Source of the DNA: Youhaiella tibetensis
Lineage (GTDB): Bacteria > Pseudomonadota > Alphaproteobacteria > Rhizobiales > Devosiaceae
Direction of reading: 5' to 3'
Length of the DNA stretch: 64,000 nucleotides
Assembly: GCF_008000755.1 (NCBI RefSeq)
Contig: NZ_CP041690.1
Location: 2,977,260-3,041,259, forward strand
Under the pieces are notes generated by a model. The model saw only the letters and a list, made by a program, of their open reading frames with translations. It did no database searches and was not told the origin of the DNA. Position numbers and translations under genes: made by a program. Shown piece after piece: positions 1 through 8,289 of this stretch; the stretch's first letter is position 1; every line of letters starts with the position of its first letter.

Positions 1-1019
1 GCCCAATCAGCGACATGGTCGGCCGCAAGCCGCCACTCTATTTCGGCATCGCCCTGTTCACGCTGGGCTCCATCGGCTGCGCCCTGGCGCCCAGCATCGA
101 ATGGCTGATTGCCGCCCGTTTCGTCCAGGGCATCGGCGCCTGTGCGCCCATGGCCATCCCCCGCGCCGTCGTGCGCGACAACTATACCGGTACCGACGCC
201 GCCCAGCTCATGAGCCTGCTCATGCTGGTTTTCTCGGTCTCGCCCATCCTCGCCCCGCTTTCGGGCAGCCTCGTCATCCAGTTCGGCGATTGGCGCGCCC
301 TCTTCTGGGTGATGGCCGTGGTCGGCGTGCTGGGCCTGCTGCTCCTCGCCTTCTTCCAGCCTGAGACCCGTCCGGCCTCCGCGCGTGTCGAAAGCAGCCT
401 GGGCAGCGCCCTGCGCGGCTATCTGATGCTCCTAAAGGATTGGAACTTCCTGGGCCTCACCTTCATCGGCGCCTTCGGCATGTCCAGCTTCATGGCCTAC
501 CTGGCCAATTCGTCCTTCATCCTCATCGAGCACTACGGCATCTCGCCGACCTTCTATAGCTTCATGTTCTCGATCAACGCCGTGTCCTTCATCGGGCTCT
601 CCCAGTTCGCCGCCTATTTCGGCAAGCGCTTCGGCTTCAACGCCGTCGTGCGCACCGCCGTCACCGGCTTCCTCGTCGTCACCTCCGCTCTCTTTGCGAC
701 CTTTGCCGCCGGCATCGACAACCTGGTGATCCTGGCCGCCCTGCTCTTCGTGGGTTACGGCTTCCTCGGCCTCGTCGTCCCCACCACCGCGGTGCTGGCG
801 ATGGAAGAGCACGGCGAAATCGCCGGGACCGCCTCCGCCCTCATGGGAACGCTCCAGCTCGTCACCGCCGCGGTGGTGATGGGCATCTCCGGGGCCTTCT
901 TCAACGGCACGGCCCTGCCCATGGTCACCGTCATCGCCGCCTGCGCCGTCGCCGCCTTCATCCTCACCCAGCTCACCATCCGTGGTGGCCGGCGTATCGT
1001 GGAGGCTCCGGCCGAATAA
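1..1019 (+). CDS. MFS multidrug exporter, Bcr/CflA-like (5' end outside window)
   Basis: Inner-membrane drug:proton antiporter of the major facilitator superfamily. The reading frame is open from base 3, so the first transmembrane segments lie outside the window. The first visible residues (PISDMVGRKPPL) form the MFS motif A loop between helices 2 and 3. The following residues 'FVQGIGACAPMAIPRAVVRD' resemble the motif C-like helix 5 region of Bcr/CflA proteins. About nine further hydrophobic segments follow, and the protein ends with a basic tail after the last helix. The substrate cannot be deduced. A strong terminator follows the stop, so this is the last gene of its transcript. Confidence 0.85.
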   Translation, partial: PISDMVGRKPPLYFGIALFTLGSIGCALAPSIEWLIAARFVQGIGACAPMAIPRAVVRDNYTGTDAAQLMSLLMLVFSVSPILAPLSGSLVIQFGDWRALFWVMAVVGVLGLLLLAFFQPETRPASARVESSLGSALRGYLMLLKDWNFLGLTFIGAFGMSSFMAYLANSSFILIEHYGISPTFYSFMFSINAVSFIGLSQFAAYFGKRFGFNAVVRTAVTGFLVVTSALFATFAAGIDNLVILAALLFVGYGFLGLVVPTTAVLAMEEHGEIAGTASALMGTLQLVTAAVVMGISGAFFNGTALPMVTVIAACAVAAFILTQLTIRGGRRIVEAPAE

Positions 1020-1051
1020 CCTTCCTCTCCAAAGGCCAGTCCTGAGACTGA

Positions 1052-1084
1052 GGGCGCGGTGTCAGACCCGCGCCCTTTTCTTTT
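1052..1084 (+). terminator. Rho-independent terminator after the MFS gene
   Basis: An 8-bp GC stem (GGGCGCGG at 1052-1059 with CCGCGCCC at 1068-1075) is followed by TTTTCTTTT. It lies 33 bases after the MFS stop codon. Confidence 0.8.
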
Positions 1085-1343
1085 ACAGCTTTCAAAGATT
1101 GGTTCATTATCGCGAACAGTCCATTCCGCTCCTCGAACAACCTCGCCTCGCGCCCTCGCGCCGTTCCCGCCATCGGCTCGAGACGCCCCGAAACCCGGTT
1201 GGTTTCGTTTATGTGCCTGACTCACATCGTTGATCCCGGGTGAAACCGGTGTGTCCACCAACCAGCATTGTGCCTTCTTGAGAGAATCCTGGGCAGGAAC
1301 ATATTCAGCGTCAGTTACTGTTTGAGACTGAAGGAGACCACAA
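1085..1343 (+). promoter_or_regulatory. Gene-free gap (1020-1343) with a possible promoter for the FMN reductase
   Basis: After the terminator about 260 bases carry no ORF I would accept. A 7-bp inverted repeat, CGAAACC-N5-GGTTTCG, lies at 1189-1207; it could be a weak terminator or an operator. A sigma70-like pair TTGAGA (1278-1283) and CATATT (1300-1305), spacing 16, precedes the FMN reductase. The reductase has a good ribosome binding site, AAGGAGA, near 1330. The promoter is a by-eye match only. Confidence 0.35.
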
Positions 1344-1943
1344 ATGTCCAAACCCAAGATTGCCGTCATCATCGGCTCCACCCGCGACACCCGTTTCGGC
1401 GCCAAGCCCGCTCAGTGGATCTTCGATCTCGCCAAGCAGCGCGACGACCTCGATGTCGAACTGGTGGACCTGAAGGACTTCGACCTGCCCCTGTTCAACG
1501 AAGCCGCCTCGAACGCCTGGATGCCCTCCCAGGACCCGAAGGCCGTTGCCTGGCAGCAGAAGGTCTCGAGCTTTGATGGCTACATCATCGTGACCCCGGA
1601 ATATAACCGCTCGATTCCCGGCGCCCTCAAGAACGCCTTCGACCAGGCCTATGTGGACTGGAATAAGAAGCCGGTCGGCTTCGTGGCCTACGGCACCGTC
1701 GGTGGCGCCCGTGCCGTCGAGCACGCCCGCACCATCGCCGTTGAGCTGCAGATGGTCCCGGTTCGCTCGGGCGTCCATATCGGCGGCGGCGAGTTCGTAG
1801 CCACCGCCTTCCAGGGCAAGGAGATTTCCGAGATCGAAGCCGCGATCCTGCCCAGCGCCAAGGACATGCTCGACCAGCTGACCTGGTGGGCCTACGCGAC
1901 CAAAACTGCCCGGGAAGAATCGGTCGCCGAAGCGGCCGAATAA
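1344..1943 (+). CDS. NADPH-dependent FMN reductase family protein
   Basis: A 199-residue flavodoxin-fold oxidoreductase, predicted to be cytosolic, that uses FMN and NAD(P)H to reduce quinones, azo compounds or metals; the true substrate is not known. The N-terminal strand and loop 'IAVIIGSTRDTRFG' matches the FMN phosphate-binding loop (GSxRxxxxG). The motif 'TPEYNRSIPGALKNAFDQAY' around residues 77-96 is the family signature contacting the flavin. Length is normal for the family. The ATG is preceded by AAGGAGA at 7-base spacing. It stands alone between two terminators, so it is a single-gene transcript. Confidence 0.88.
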   Translation: MSKPKIAVIIGSTRDTRFGAKPAQWIFDLAKQRDDLDVELVDLKDFDLPLFNEAASNAWMPSQDPKAVAWQQKVSSFDGYIIVTPEYNRSIPGALKNAFDQAYVDWNKKPVGFVAYGTVGGARAVEHARTIAVELQMVPVRSGVHIGGGEFVATAFQGKEISEIEAAILPSAKDMLDQLTWWAYATKTAREESVAEAAE

Positions 1944-1970
1944 GTCTCCTTCACGTACGCTTCCCGAGCT

Positions 1971-2003
1971 GGGCGGCACCTTCGGGTGCCGCCCTTTTCG
2001 TTT
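1971..2003 (+). terminator. Rho-independent terminator after the FMN reductase
   Basis: A perfect 10-bp stem (GGGCGGCACC at 1971-1980 with GGTGCCGCCC at 1985-1994) closed by a TTCG tetraloop is followed by TTTTCGTTT. Confidence 0.92.
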
Positions 2004-2034
2004 GCTCACCCGCAACCTTATGCACATGCTAGGG

Positions 2035-2061
2035 TTGAGTGTGGCAAAGAAGGGGTATACA
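2035..2061 (+). promoter_or_regulatory. Candidate promoter for kup
   Basis: TTGAGT at 2035-2040 and TATACA at 2056-2061, spacing 15 (16 if GTTGAG is taken as the -35). It lies just after the previous terminator and 35 bases before the kup start. The spacing is short for sigma70, so support is moderate. Confidence 0.4.
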
Positions 2062-2096
2062 AGCCGCCCGCCTCGCCGCCAGATGAGCAAAGGTTC

Positions 2097-4016
2097 ATGA
2101 CGCAAGTGGATGTCGCCGGTCCTGAAACCGGCAGTGTAGAGCCCGAACAGGCCGAACACGCACAAAAGCACTTGCCAGTGCTCATTCTTGGAGCGCTTGG
2201 CGTCGTCTATGGAGACATCGGGACCAGCCCGCTTTACGCCTTCCGTGAAGCGCTGCACGGCGCCACCGATGGCACGCCCGAGCACGTGGAAGTTCTGGGA
2301 ATACTCTCCCTCATCTTCTGGGCGCTCACCATCGTGGTCACCATCAAATATGTCGGCTTCGTGCTGCGCGCCGACAACAAGGGCGAGGGCGGCACGCTCT
2401 CGCTGATGTCGCTGGCCCGGTCCAGTTTCGCCAATCGGCCCGCCTGGGTGCTGTTCCTGGGTGTCATCGGCGCCTCGCTGTTCTTCGGCGACGCCATCAT
2501 CACCCCCGCCATTTCGGTGCTGTCGGCCGTGGAAGGGCTGGAAATCATCCAGCCCAATCTCACGCCCTGGGTCGTACCCATCACCGTGGTGGTGCTGATC
2601 ATCCTCTTCACCGTCCAACGCTTCGGTACGGGGGGCGTCGCCACCGTTTTCGGGCCGGTAATGGGCGTGTGGTTCCTGGCCCTGGGGCTCTCGGGCCTCA
2701 ATCACCTGGTCCACAATCCGAGCGTCCTCGTCGCGCTCAACCCCTATTACGGCGTGCTCTTCATCATCGATCACGCCCACCTGGCCGCCATCGTGCTTGG
2801 CGCCGTCTTCCTGGCCGTCACCGGCGCCGAGGCGCTTTACGTCGACCTTGGCCATTTCGGCCGCAAGCCCATCACCATCGCCTGGCTCTGGATGGTCTTC
2901 CCCTGCCTGCTGCTCAACTATTTCGGCCAGGGCGCCTTTGTCCTCGGCCACACCGAGGCGGCTTCAAATCCCTTCTTCCAGATGCAGCCCGAATGGGCGC
3001 TGGTGCCGATGGTGGCGCTGGCGACCGCGGCCACCGTCATCGCCAGCCAGGCCGTGATTTCGGGCGCCTATTCGCTCACGCGCCAGGCCATCAACCTCAA
3101 CCTGCTGCCGCGCATGGATATCCGCCACACGTCCGAGAACGTGTCCGGCCAGATCTACATGCCCTACATCAATTCACTGCTGCTGGTGCTGGTCCTAGTG
3201 TTGGTCGTCGCGTTCCGCAGCTCGACCTCGCTATCCGCCGCCTACGGCATCGCCGTCACCGGCGAGATGCTGGTCACCGCTGTGCTGCTGCTCGTGGTCA
3301 TGTGGCGAATCTGGAAATGGGGCCTGCCCGTGGCCATCGCCATCGTCACCCCGTTGTTCATCATCGATCTGGGCTTCTTCGTATCGAACCTGACCAAGTT
3401 CACCCAGGGCGGCTGGGTTCCGGCCCTGGTTTCGGTGATCCTGATCATCGTCATGTCGAGCTGGATGGCCGGCCGCCGCCGCCTCGCCGAAAAGACCCGG
3501 CGTGACGAAGTTCCGCTGGAGTTCCTGGTCCAGAACCTCACCAAGAAGAAGCCGACCATCGTCCCCGGCACTGCCATCTTCCTCACCAGCGATATCGAAG
3601 GCGCGCCGACCGCCCTCCTGCACAGCCTCAAGCACTACAAGGTCCTGCACGAGCGCAACGTCATCCTCACCGTCGTCACCTCCTCGGCCCCGACCGTTGC
3701 CGACGACGAGAAGGTGCGTATCGACGCCTATAACGAGCTTTTCTGGCGCGTCATCGTCACCTTCGGCTACATGGAAACGCCCAATATTCCCAAGGCCCTC
3801 GGCCTGGCGCGAAAGCTGGGCTGGAAGTTCGACATCATGTCGACGAGCTTCTTCCTCTCCCGCCGCGTGCTGAAGCCTTCGGCCAAACGCGGCCCGATCC
3901 GCTCGATCACCGACCGCATCTTCATGACCATGGCCCGCAATGCCAGCGACGCGACGGAATACTTCCATATTCCCACCGGCCGCGTGGTCGAGATCGGCAC
4001 GCAGCTGACCATCTAG
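2097..4016 (+). CDS. kup: Low-affinity potassium transporter Kup
   Basis: Constitutive potassium:proton symporter of the KUP/HAK/KT family in the inner membrane, 639 residues from the chosen ATG, the usual length. The signature 'GVVYGDIGTSPLYAFREA' lies in the first transmembrane helix. About twelve hydrophobic segments run to near residue 450, followed by a cytoplasmic C-terminal domain of about 170 residues. The frame is open upstream to 1986, but that extension covers the preceding terminator and putative promoter, so the start at 2097 is preferred. The gene is monocistronic and the next gene is convergent. Confidence 0.93.
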   Translation: MTQVDVAGPETGSVEPEQAEHAQKHLPVLILGALGVVYGDIGTSPLYAFREALHGATDGTPEHVEVLGILSLIFWALTIVVTIKYVGFVLRADNKGEGGTLSLMSLARSSFANRPAWVLFLGVIGASLFFGDAIITPAISVLSAVEGLEIIQPNLTPWVVPITVVVLIILFTVQRFGTGGVATVFGPVMGVWFLALGLSGLNHLVHNPSVLVALNPYYGVLFIIDHAHLAAIVLGAVFLAVTGAEALYVDLGHFGRKPITIAWLWMVFPCLLLNYFGQGAFVLGHTEAASNPFFQMQPEWALVPMVALATAATVIASQAVISGAYSLTRQAINLNLLPRMDIRHTSENVSGQIYMPYINSLLLVLVLVLVVAFRSSTSLSAAYGIAVTGEMLVTAVLLLVVMWRIWKWGLPVAIAIVTPLFIIDLGFFVSNLTKFTQGGWVPALVSVILIIVMSSWMAGRRRLAEKTRRDEVPLEFLVQNLTKKKPTIVPGTAIFLTSDIEGAPTALLHSLKHYKVLHERNVILTVVTSSAPTVADDEKVRIDAYNELFWRVIVTFGYMETPNIPKALGLARKLGWKFDIMSTSFFLSRRVLKPSAKRGPIRSITDRIFMTMARNASDATEYFHIPTGRVVEIGTQLTI

Positions 4017-4039
4017 GAAGGGTCTGGCACCCCGCAGGA

Positions 4040-4135
4040 GCGCCTTCCCCGGCCAAGGCCGGGGCTCACGCTCAACACGTTCCTGCTTGAAAGTCCCTGT
4101 CCCCCGGCCTTGGCCAGGGAGGAAGGCATGGGATC
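4040..4135. repeat. Palindromic intergenic repeat, family 2, copy 1
   Basis: Between two convergent genes lie CCCCGGCC-AA-GGCCGGGG (4047-4064) and a related imperfect palindrome CCCCGGCC-TT-GGCCAGGG (4103-4120) followed by AGGAAGGCATGGG. The same two-part arrangement recurs at 30163-30252. It could also act as a bidirectional terminator for kup and the facing gene. Confidence 0.6.
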
Positions 4136-4139
4136 GACC

Positions 4140-4529
4140 CTATTCCTTGGGCATATCCGGACAGACATAGGGCACGTCCGCCGGCTTGAACCGCTGCTCG
4201 CCGGCGGGCGACTTGAGCACCAGTTCATCGGCGGTGAGCGACACGATCTCGGCACTGATCGGCATGCCGTCCTCTTCCCAGCTCAGATGCGTCGCGTCCA
4301 CCTGTTTCCAGGCCGAGAGCCGGTGCGTTTCCCAGCACGAATCGGAGATCAGCGTGCCATCCGAAAGAAACACCTGCATGGCCCCGGGCAGGTCCGTATC
4401 CTGCTGCACCCAGACCCGATCCGTCAGCCCGTCACCCTGGGGCCTGCCGCCCTCCTCGGCGATCGCCGGGAGGCATGTGCCCACGCCCCACATGGCCAGT
4501 AACGCGATTACGGCGGTCTTGGTGGTCAT
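4140..4529 (-). CDS. Secreted protein of unknown function (129 aa)
   Basis: I do not recognise a family. The protein begins with a Sec signal peptide (hydrophobic stretch 'TAVIALLAMWGVGTCLPAIA', probable cut after AIA), so the mature form of about 105 residues should be periplasmic. The mature part is rich in beta-type sequence with 'MQVFLSDGTLISDSCW' and a C-terminal 'VPYVCPDMP'. Its two cysteines could form a disulfide. It lies on the minus strand, 134 bases downstream of the alpha/beta hydrolase gene and convergent with kup. Confidence 0.65.
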   Translation of the reverse strand: MTTKTAVIALLAMWGVGTCLPAIAEEGGRPQGDGLTDRVWVQQDTDLPGAMQVFLSDGTLISDSCWETHRLSAWKQVDATHLSWEEDGMPISAEIVSLTADELVLKSPAGEQRFKPADVPYVCPDMPKE

Positions 4530-4663
4530 CGGCCTGGGCTCCTCTTGTCGGTCCCGCTGAACTGGGGATCACGCTCGGTCCTTGCAAGAGCGCCCTGAAA
4601 TTTCGGTGATTTTTCGGCAGAGGCAGGTTTCGATTGTGAATTTTCGGCAACACTCGCCGCCGG

Positions 4664-5422
4664 CTAGCCCCGCATGGTCCGCAGGAAATCGAGGATCACC
4701 CAGGCGGTGAAATCGGGTTTTTCGAACGCCACGCCGTGCCCCGCGCCCGGCACGATCGACAGGTGCCCCCTGGGGAGCGCCCGCCACATCGCGACGGCGT
4801 GCTCAACATGGATGTTGTCGTCCTCGCCCTGCATCACCAGTGCCGGCTGGGCGATCCTGCTCAGGTCTTCGTCCGTCAACCGCGGCTCCGAGAACCAGAG
4901 CGCGAACATGCGCTCGGAGACCGAAGCAAAATGCTCCGCGCCCTCGGGAGCACGCTGGCCGTAGTCGGCCTCGAGAAACCGGTAGACCTCCGAGCCCGGC
5001 GCGACGTCGAACGCGTCCTGCCCCTCGTAGTGATAATTTGTGCCGATCAGCACCATGGCCTCGATGAGGTCCGGCCTTTGCAGCGCCGCGAACAGGGCCG
5101 CGATGCCTCCGTCGCTCCACCCGACCAGCACATGCGGCCCGTCCCCGAGCCACTCGAGGAACTCGATGACTTCGGCGCCCATGCGCCCATAATCGAAAGG
5201 CCGCCCGTCGTCCGACGTGCGGCCCTGCCCGATGCGATCGAACCCGATCAGCCGGTATTGCTGGCCCAGGGTCGGTCCGAGGGCATCGAGCAACTGCTCG
5301 GAATACCCCAGCCCGCCATGCAGGAACACCAGCGCCGGCCCGGAACCGCGCTCGCTCACCCAGACCTTCCGCCCGCCTATGTCGGCGTAGGCCCCCTGAA
5401 ACGCAGCGCCGTCCCCGGCCAT
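4664..5422 (-). CDS. Alpha/beta-fold hydrolase
   Basis: A 252-residue serine hydrolase without signal peptide, so cytosolic. Visible elements are the oxyanion-hole motif 'LHGGLG' near residue 35, the nucleophile elbow 'GWSDGG' with Ser103, an acid in 'MQGEDDNIHVEH' and the catalytic histidine in 'PGAGHGVAFE'. This layout fits small esterases, carboxylesterases and C-C hydrolases; the substrate cannot be read from the sequence. The gene ends on the minus strand after ilvN with only 9 bases between them, so it may be cotranscribed with the ilv genes, though nothing links its function to them. Confidence 0.85.
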   Translation of the reverse strand: MAGDGAAFQGAYADIGGRKVWVSERGSGPALVFLHGGLGYSEQLLDALGPTLGQQYRLIGFDRIGQGRTSDDGRPFDYGRMGAEVIEFLEWLGDGPHVLVGWSDGGIAALFAALQRPDLIEAMVLIGTNYHYEGQDAFDVAPGSEVYRFLEADYGQRAPEGAEHFASVSERMFALWFSEPRLTDEDLSRIAQPALVMQGEDDNIHVEHAVAMWRALPRGHLSIVPGAGHGVAFEKPDFTAWVILDFLRTMRG

Positions 5423-5431
5423 GTCCGCTCC

Positions 5432-5986
5432 TTACATGCCCTCCGGCCCGCGCGAGATCGCGGCCAGCCCGGTGCGCACCACTTCAACCAATCCCAATGG
5501 GACCATAAGGGCAATGAACGAGTCGATCTTGGAGGATTTTCCGGTCACCTCGAAAACGAAGCTCTCGGTGGTGGCGTCCACCACCTGCGCGCGGAAGGCA
5601 TCGGCCAGGCGCAGCGTCTCGGAGCGGTGCTCGCCCGTGCCCTTGACCTTGATCAGCGCCAGCTCGCGCTCGAGCGCGGCGCCCTCGGCGGTCAGGTCGT
5701 GCACCTTGTGCACCGGCACCAGCCGTTCGAGCTGCAACTTGATCTGCGTGAGCGTCTTGGGAACGGCGACGGTGACCAGCGTGATGCGACTAAGTCGCTT
5801 GTCGTGTTCGGTCTCGCTGACGGTCAGGCTTTCGATGTTGAAGCCCCTGGCGGTGATGAGCCCGACGACACGCGCCAGGATACCCGGCTCGTTGTCCACG
5901 AGCACCGAGAGCGTATGCCGCTCGGGCGTTGCGGTTTCCTGGGTCAGGAAGTAGGCCGATCCGGTCGGCAACAGGCTTGCGTTCAT
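5432..5986 (-). CDS. ilvN: Acetolactate synthase small (regulatory) subunit
   Basis: Regulatory subunit of acetohydroxyacid synthase, the first common enzyme of valine, leucine and isoleucine synthesis. It binds the catalytic subunit and confers feedback inhibition, usually by valine. The 184-residue protein has an N-terminal ACT domain ('HTLSVLVDNEPGILARVVGL', 'RGFNIESLTVSETEH') that binds the amino acid, and a C-terminal domain ('GTGEHRSETLRLADAFRAQV', 'FEVTGKSSKIDSFI') that contacts the large subunit. Length is close to the IlvH/IlvN norm. It lies 152 bases downstream of ilvB with a palindromic repeat in the gap. Confidence 0.95.
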   Translation of the reverse strand: MNASLLPTGSAYFLTQETATPERHTLSVLVDNEPGILARVVGLITARGFNIESLTVSETEHDKRLSRITLVTVAVPKTLTQIKLQLERLVPVHKVHDLTAEGAALERELALIKVKGTGEHRSETLRLADAFRAQVVDATTESFVFEVTGKSSKIDSFIALMVPLGLVEVVRTGLAAISRGPEGM

Positions 5987-6021
5987 TTTCTATACGTTCC
6001 TCGAAACACCGGTGCGTGGGG

Positions 6022-6127
6022 CCTCCCCCACCCTTATTCCCTCCCCACAAGGGGGAGGGAGACGCGTTGGCTTGATCCCGCCCCATCTCCTCCCTCCTCT
6101 TGTGGGGAGGGACCGAGGGTGGGGTGA
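6022..6127. repeat. REP-like palindrome, family 1, copy 1 (between ilvB and ilvN)
   Basis: Two inverted units, CCCTCCCC-ACAA-GGGGGAGGG near 6040-6060 and its reverse CTCCCTCCTCTTGTGGGGAGGG-like unit near 6089-6111, are flanked by CCCACCC and GAGGGTGGGG. It sits inside the ilvBN transcript, where it will form a stable RNA hairpin. Related copies lie at 7960-8104, 30310-30416, 52399-52500 and 62400-62507. Confidence 0.85.
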
Positions 6128-6138
6128 GCCGCCCGCGC

Positions 6139-7902
6139 CTAAACCAGCATCTTCCCCTTCTCATCAATGATCGAACCGATGTCCGCCGTATCGGGCAGGA
6201 TGATCTCGTTATGCGGCTTGCCCGACGGGATCATCGGCAGGCAGTTCTCGTCCTTTTCAACGATCACGTCGAACAGCACCGGTCCGGGGTAATCCAGCAT
6301 CTCCTGGATCGCCGCATCGAGCTCTGCCGGGTTCTCGCAACGGATGCCCTTGCCGCCATAGGCCTCGGCCAGCTTGACGAAGTCCGGCAGGCTCTCGGCA
6401 TAGGAATGCGCGTAGCGCCCGCCATGCAGCAGGTCCTGCCACTGGCGCACCATGCCCATGCGCTCGTTGTTGAGTATGAAGATCTTGATCGGCAGGCGAT
6501 ACTGCGCCGCCGTGGACATCTCCTGCATGGTCATCTGCACCGAGGCTTCCCCGGCGATATCGATGACCAGCGCGTCCGGATGCGCCACCTGCACGCCCAC
6601 CGCTGCCGGCAGGCCGTAGCCCATGGTGCCGAGGCCGCCCGACGTCATCCAGCGGTTCGGCTCCTCGAAATGGAAGTGCTGGGCGGCCCACATCTGGTGC
6701 TGGCCGACTTCGGTGGTGATGTAGACGTCCTTGCCCTTGGTCGCCTCGTAGAGCCGCTGGATGGCGTATTGCGGCTTGATGGTCGTTTCCGAGTTCTTGA
6801 ACCCGAACGAGTTGACCGCACGCCACTTCTTGATCTGCTCCCACCAGGGCGCGATGGCCTCGGTGCGCGGCTGGTTGGTGCGGCTGCGCCAGATGCGGAT
6901 CATCTCTTCCATCACCAGCCCGCAATCCCCGATCACCGGAATGTCGATGACCACGTTCTTGTTGATCGAGGACGGGTCGATATCGACATGGATCTTGCGG
7001 CTGCCCGGCGAGAAGGCGTCGATGCGCCCGGTGATGCGGTCGTCGAACCGCGCCCCGATATTGATCATCAGGTCGCAGTCGTGCATCGCCAGGTTCGCTT
7101 CGTACGAACCATGCATGCCCAGCATGCCCAGCCATTGCGGGTTGCTCGCGGGGAACGCGCCCAGGCCCATGAGCGTGGAGGTCACCGGGAAGCCGGTGAT
7201 CTCGGCCAGCTCGCGCAGGTGCTTGCTTGCTTCCGGTCCCGAGTTGATGACGCCACCGCCCGTGTAGAACACCGGCCGCTCGGCCCGCAGCATCAGGTCG
7301 ACCGCCGCCGTGATGGCGTCGAGGTCGCCCTCCACCTTGGGCTGGTAGCTGGCATGGCGGAAATTCTCGAGGTCGGGGCGGATATATTCGCCCACCGCGA
7401 ACTGCACGTCCTTGGGGATGTCGATCACCACCGGGCCCGGCCGCCCGGTCGTGGCGATATGGAAGGCCTCGTGCATGATGCGCGGCAGGTCCTTGACCGA
7501 TTTGACCAGGTAATTGTGCTTGGTGCACGAGCGCGTGATGCCGACCGTGTCGCATTCCTGGAAGGCGTCAGAGCCGATGAGGTTGGTCGGCACCTGCGCG
7601 GTGATGCACACCAGCGGAATGGAGTCGAGCAGCGCATCGGTCAGCCCCGTCACCGCATTGGTGGCGCCCGGGCCCGAGGTCACCAGCACCACGCCCGGCT
7701 TGCCCGTCGAGCGCGCATAGCCTTCGGCCATGTGGGTCGCGCCCTGCTCGTGCCGCACCAGGATGTGCTGGACCTTCTCCTGCTGGAACATCGCGTCATA
7801 GATCGGCAGCGCCGCGCCGCCCGGATAGCCGAAGATATGCTCGACTCCCTGATCCGCCAGCGCCTGCACCACCATCTCGGCGCCCGTCATCTTCTCAGCC
7901 AT
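6139..7902 (-). CDS. ilvB: Acetolactate synthase large (catalytic) subunit
   Basis: Thiamine-diphosphate and FAD enzyme joining two pyruvates, or pyruvate and 2-oxobutyrate, in branched-chain amino-acid synthesis. 587 residues from the chosen ATG, normal length. The N-terminal pyrimidine-binding domain has 'GYPGGAALPIYDAM' and the activating Glu52 in 'RHEQGATHMAEGYA'; the FAD-binding middle domain and C-terminal diphosphate-binding domain follow. In the metal-binding GDG...NN motif the usual Asp is Glu ('DIAGEASVQM ... ILNNERMGM'). The start at 7902 is set by AGGAAGGAA upstream and by homology; the open frame continues back through repeat sequence. An attenuator controls it (8151-8318). Confidence 0.95.
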   Translation of the reverse strand: MAEKMTGAEMVVQALADQGVEHIFGYPGGAALPIYDAMFQQEKVQHILVRHEQGATHMAEGYARSTGKPGVVLVTSGPGATNAVTGLTDALLDSIPLVCITAQVPTNLIGSDAFQECDTVGITRSCTKHNYLVKSVKDLPRIMHEAFHIATTGRPGPVVIDIPKDVQFAVGEYIRPDLENFRHASYQPKVEGDLDAITAAVDLMLRAERPVFYTGGGVINSGPEASKHLRELAEITGFPVTSTLMGLGAFPASNPQWLGMLGMHGSYEANLAMHDCDLMINIGARFDDRITGRIDAFSPGSRKIHVDIDPSSINKNVVIDIPVIGDCGLVMEEMIRIWRSRTNQPRTEAIAPWWEQIKKWRAVNSFGFKNSETTIKPQYAIQRLYEATKGKDVYITTEVGQHQMWAAQHFHFEEPNRWMTSGGLGTMGYGLPAAVGVQVAHPDALVIDIAGEASVQMTMQEMSTAAQYRLPIKIFILNNERMGMVRQWQDLLHGGRYAHSYAESLPDFVKLAEAYGGKGIRCENPAELDAAIQEMLDYPGPVLFDVIVEKDENCLPMIPSGKPHNEIILPDTADIGSIIDEKGKMLV

Positions 7903-7959
7903 CGCCAAAAATTCCTTCCTCACCACGGCCCATCCGAACCGCCTAAAACCCGGGCCTGC

Positions 7960-8104
7960 CTCCGCCTCCCCCTCTCCAGGGAAGGCCGGGGCGGGAGTGG
8001 GCAAAGCCCACCGAAACCCTCGAACCACCAACTCGGGGCCCACCTCTCCTCCCTCCCCCTTGTGGGGAGGGCCGGGGTGGGGGTGGGCCAAACCCACCGA
8101 ACCC
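7960..8104. repeat. REP-like palindrome, family 1, copy 2 (in the ilvB leader)
   Basis: One complete family-1 palindrome (CCCTCCCCCTTGTGGGGAGGG, 8050-8071, bar one base) is followed by a GC-rich tail. A degenerate copy of the tail, ending in GGGCAAAGCCCACCGAAACCC, lies upstream at about 7980-8020; the two tails form an approximate direct repeat. The whole unit lies in the untranslated leader between the attenuator terminator and the ilvB start codon. Confidence 0.7.
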
Positions 8105-8150
8105 ATCATTTCCAACCCTGCGCTCCTTTCCGCCCGCGACGGAAAAAAGG

Positions 8151-8176
8151 CAATAAAAAAGGCCCCATTCGGGACC
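8151..8176 (-). terminator. Transcription attenuator terminator of the ilv leader
   Basis: Read on the minus strand, GGTCCC-GAAT-GGGGCC (8176-8161) forms a six-pair stem (one G-T pair) immediately followed by TTTTTTATT. It lies 33 bases after the leader peptide stop and about 250 bases before ilvB, the position expected for an attenuator. A second GGTCCC overlaps the region just before the leader start codon and could take part in alternative pairing. Confidence 0.85.
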
Positions 8177-8208
8177 TGTTTTCGGCGCACCAGCTCGCTC
8201 GCGGGTTT

Positions 8209-8259
8209 CTAACCCACGTTGCCGATGCGCCTACCTACTACGAGAATGAGTGCCCGCAC
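8209..8259 (-). CDS. ilv leader peptide (16 aa)
   Basis: A GTG-initiated 16-residue peptide, MRALILVVGRRIGNVG, contains the run Leu-Ile-Leu-Val-Val, then Ile and a late Val: exactly the three end products of the ilv pathway. GGAGAGG lies 5 bases upstream of the GTG. A promoter lies just before it and a terminator just after it. In established ilv, leu and trp attenuators, ribosome stalling on regulatory codons when charged tRNA is scarce changes the RNA fold and prevents termination. Here low Leu-, Ile- or Val-tRNA should raise ilvBN expression. The right-hand part GGGTT-AGA-AACCC spans the stop codon and could be the pause hairpin. Confidence 0.88.
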   Translation of the reverse strand: MRALILVVGRRIGNVG

Positions 8260-8289
8260 GGGACCTCTCCAAAAAATTGAACGCGGTAG

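Noticed and set aside
1311-2951. A 546-codon minus-strand open frame over the FMN reductase and kup genes.
   Set aside because: High-GC shadow frame: charged, low-complexity translation without any family pattern, opposite two well-supported genes.
6100-8280. A 726-codon plus-strand frame across ilvB and its leader.
   Set aside because: Mirror of the acetolactate synthase gene; the translation is His/Arg/Asp-rich with no recognisable domain.
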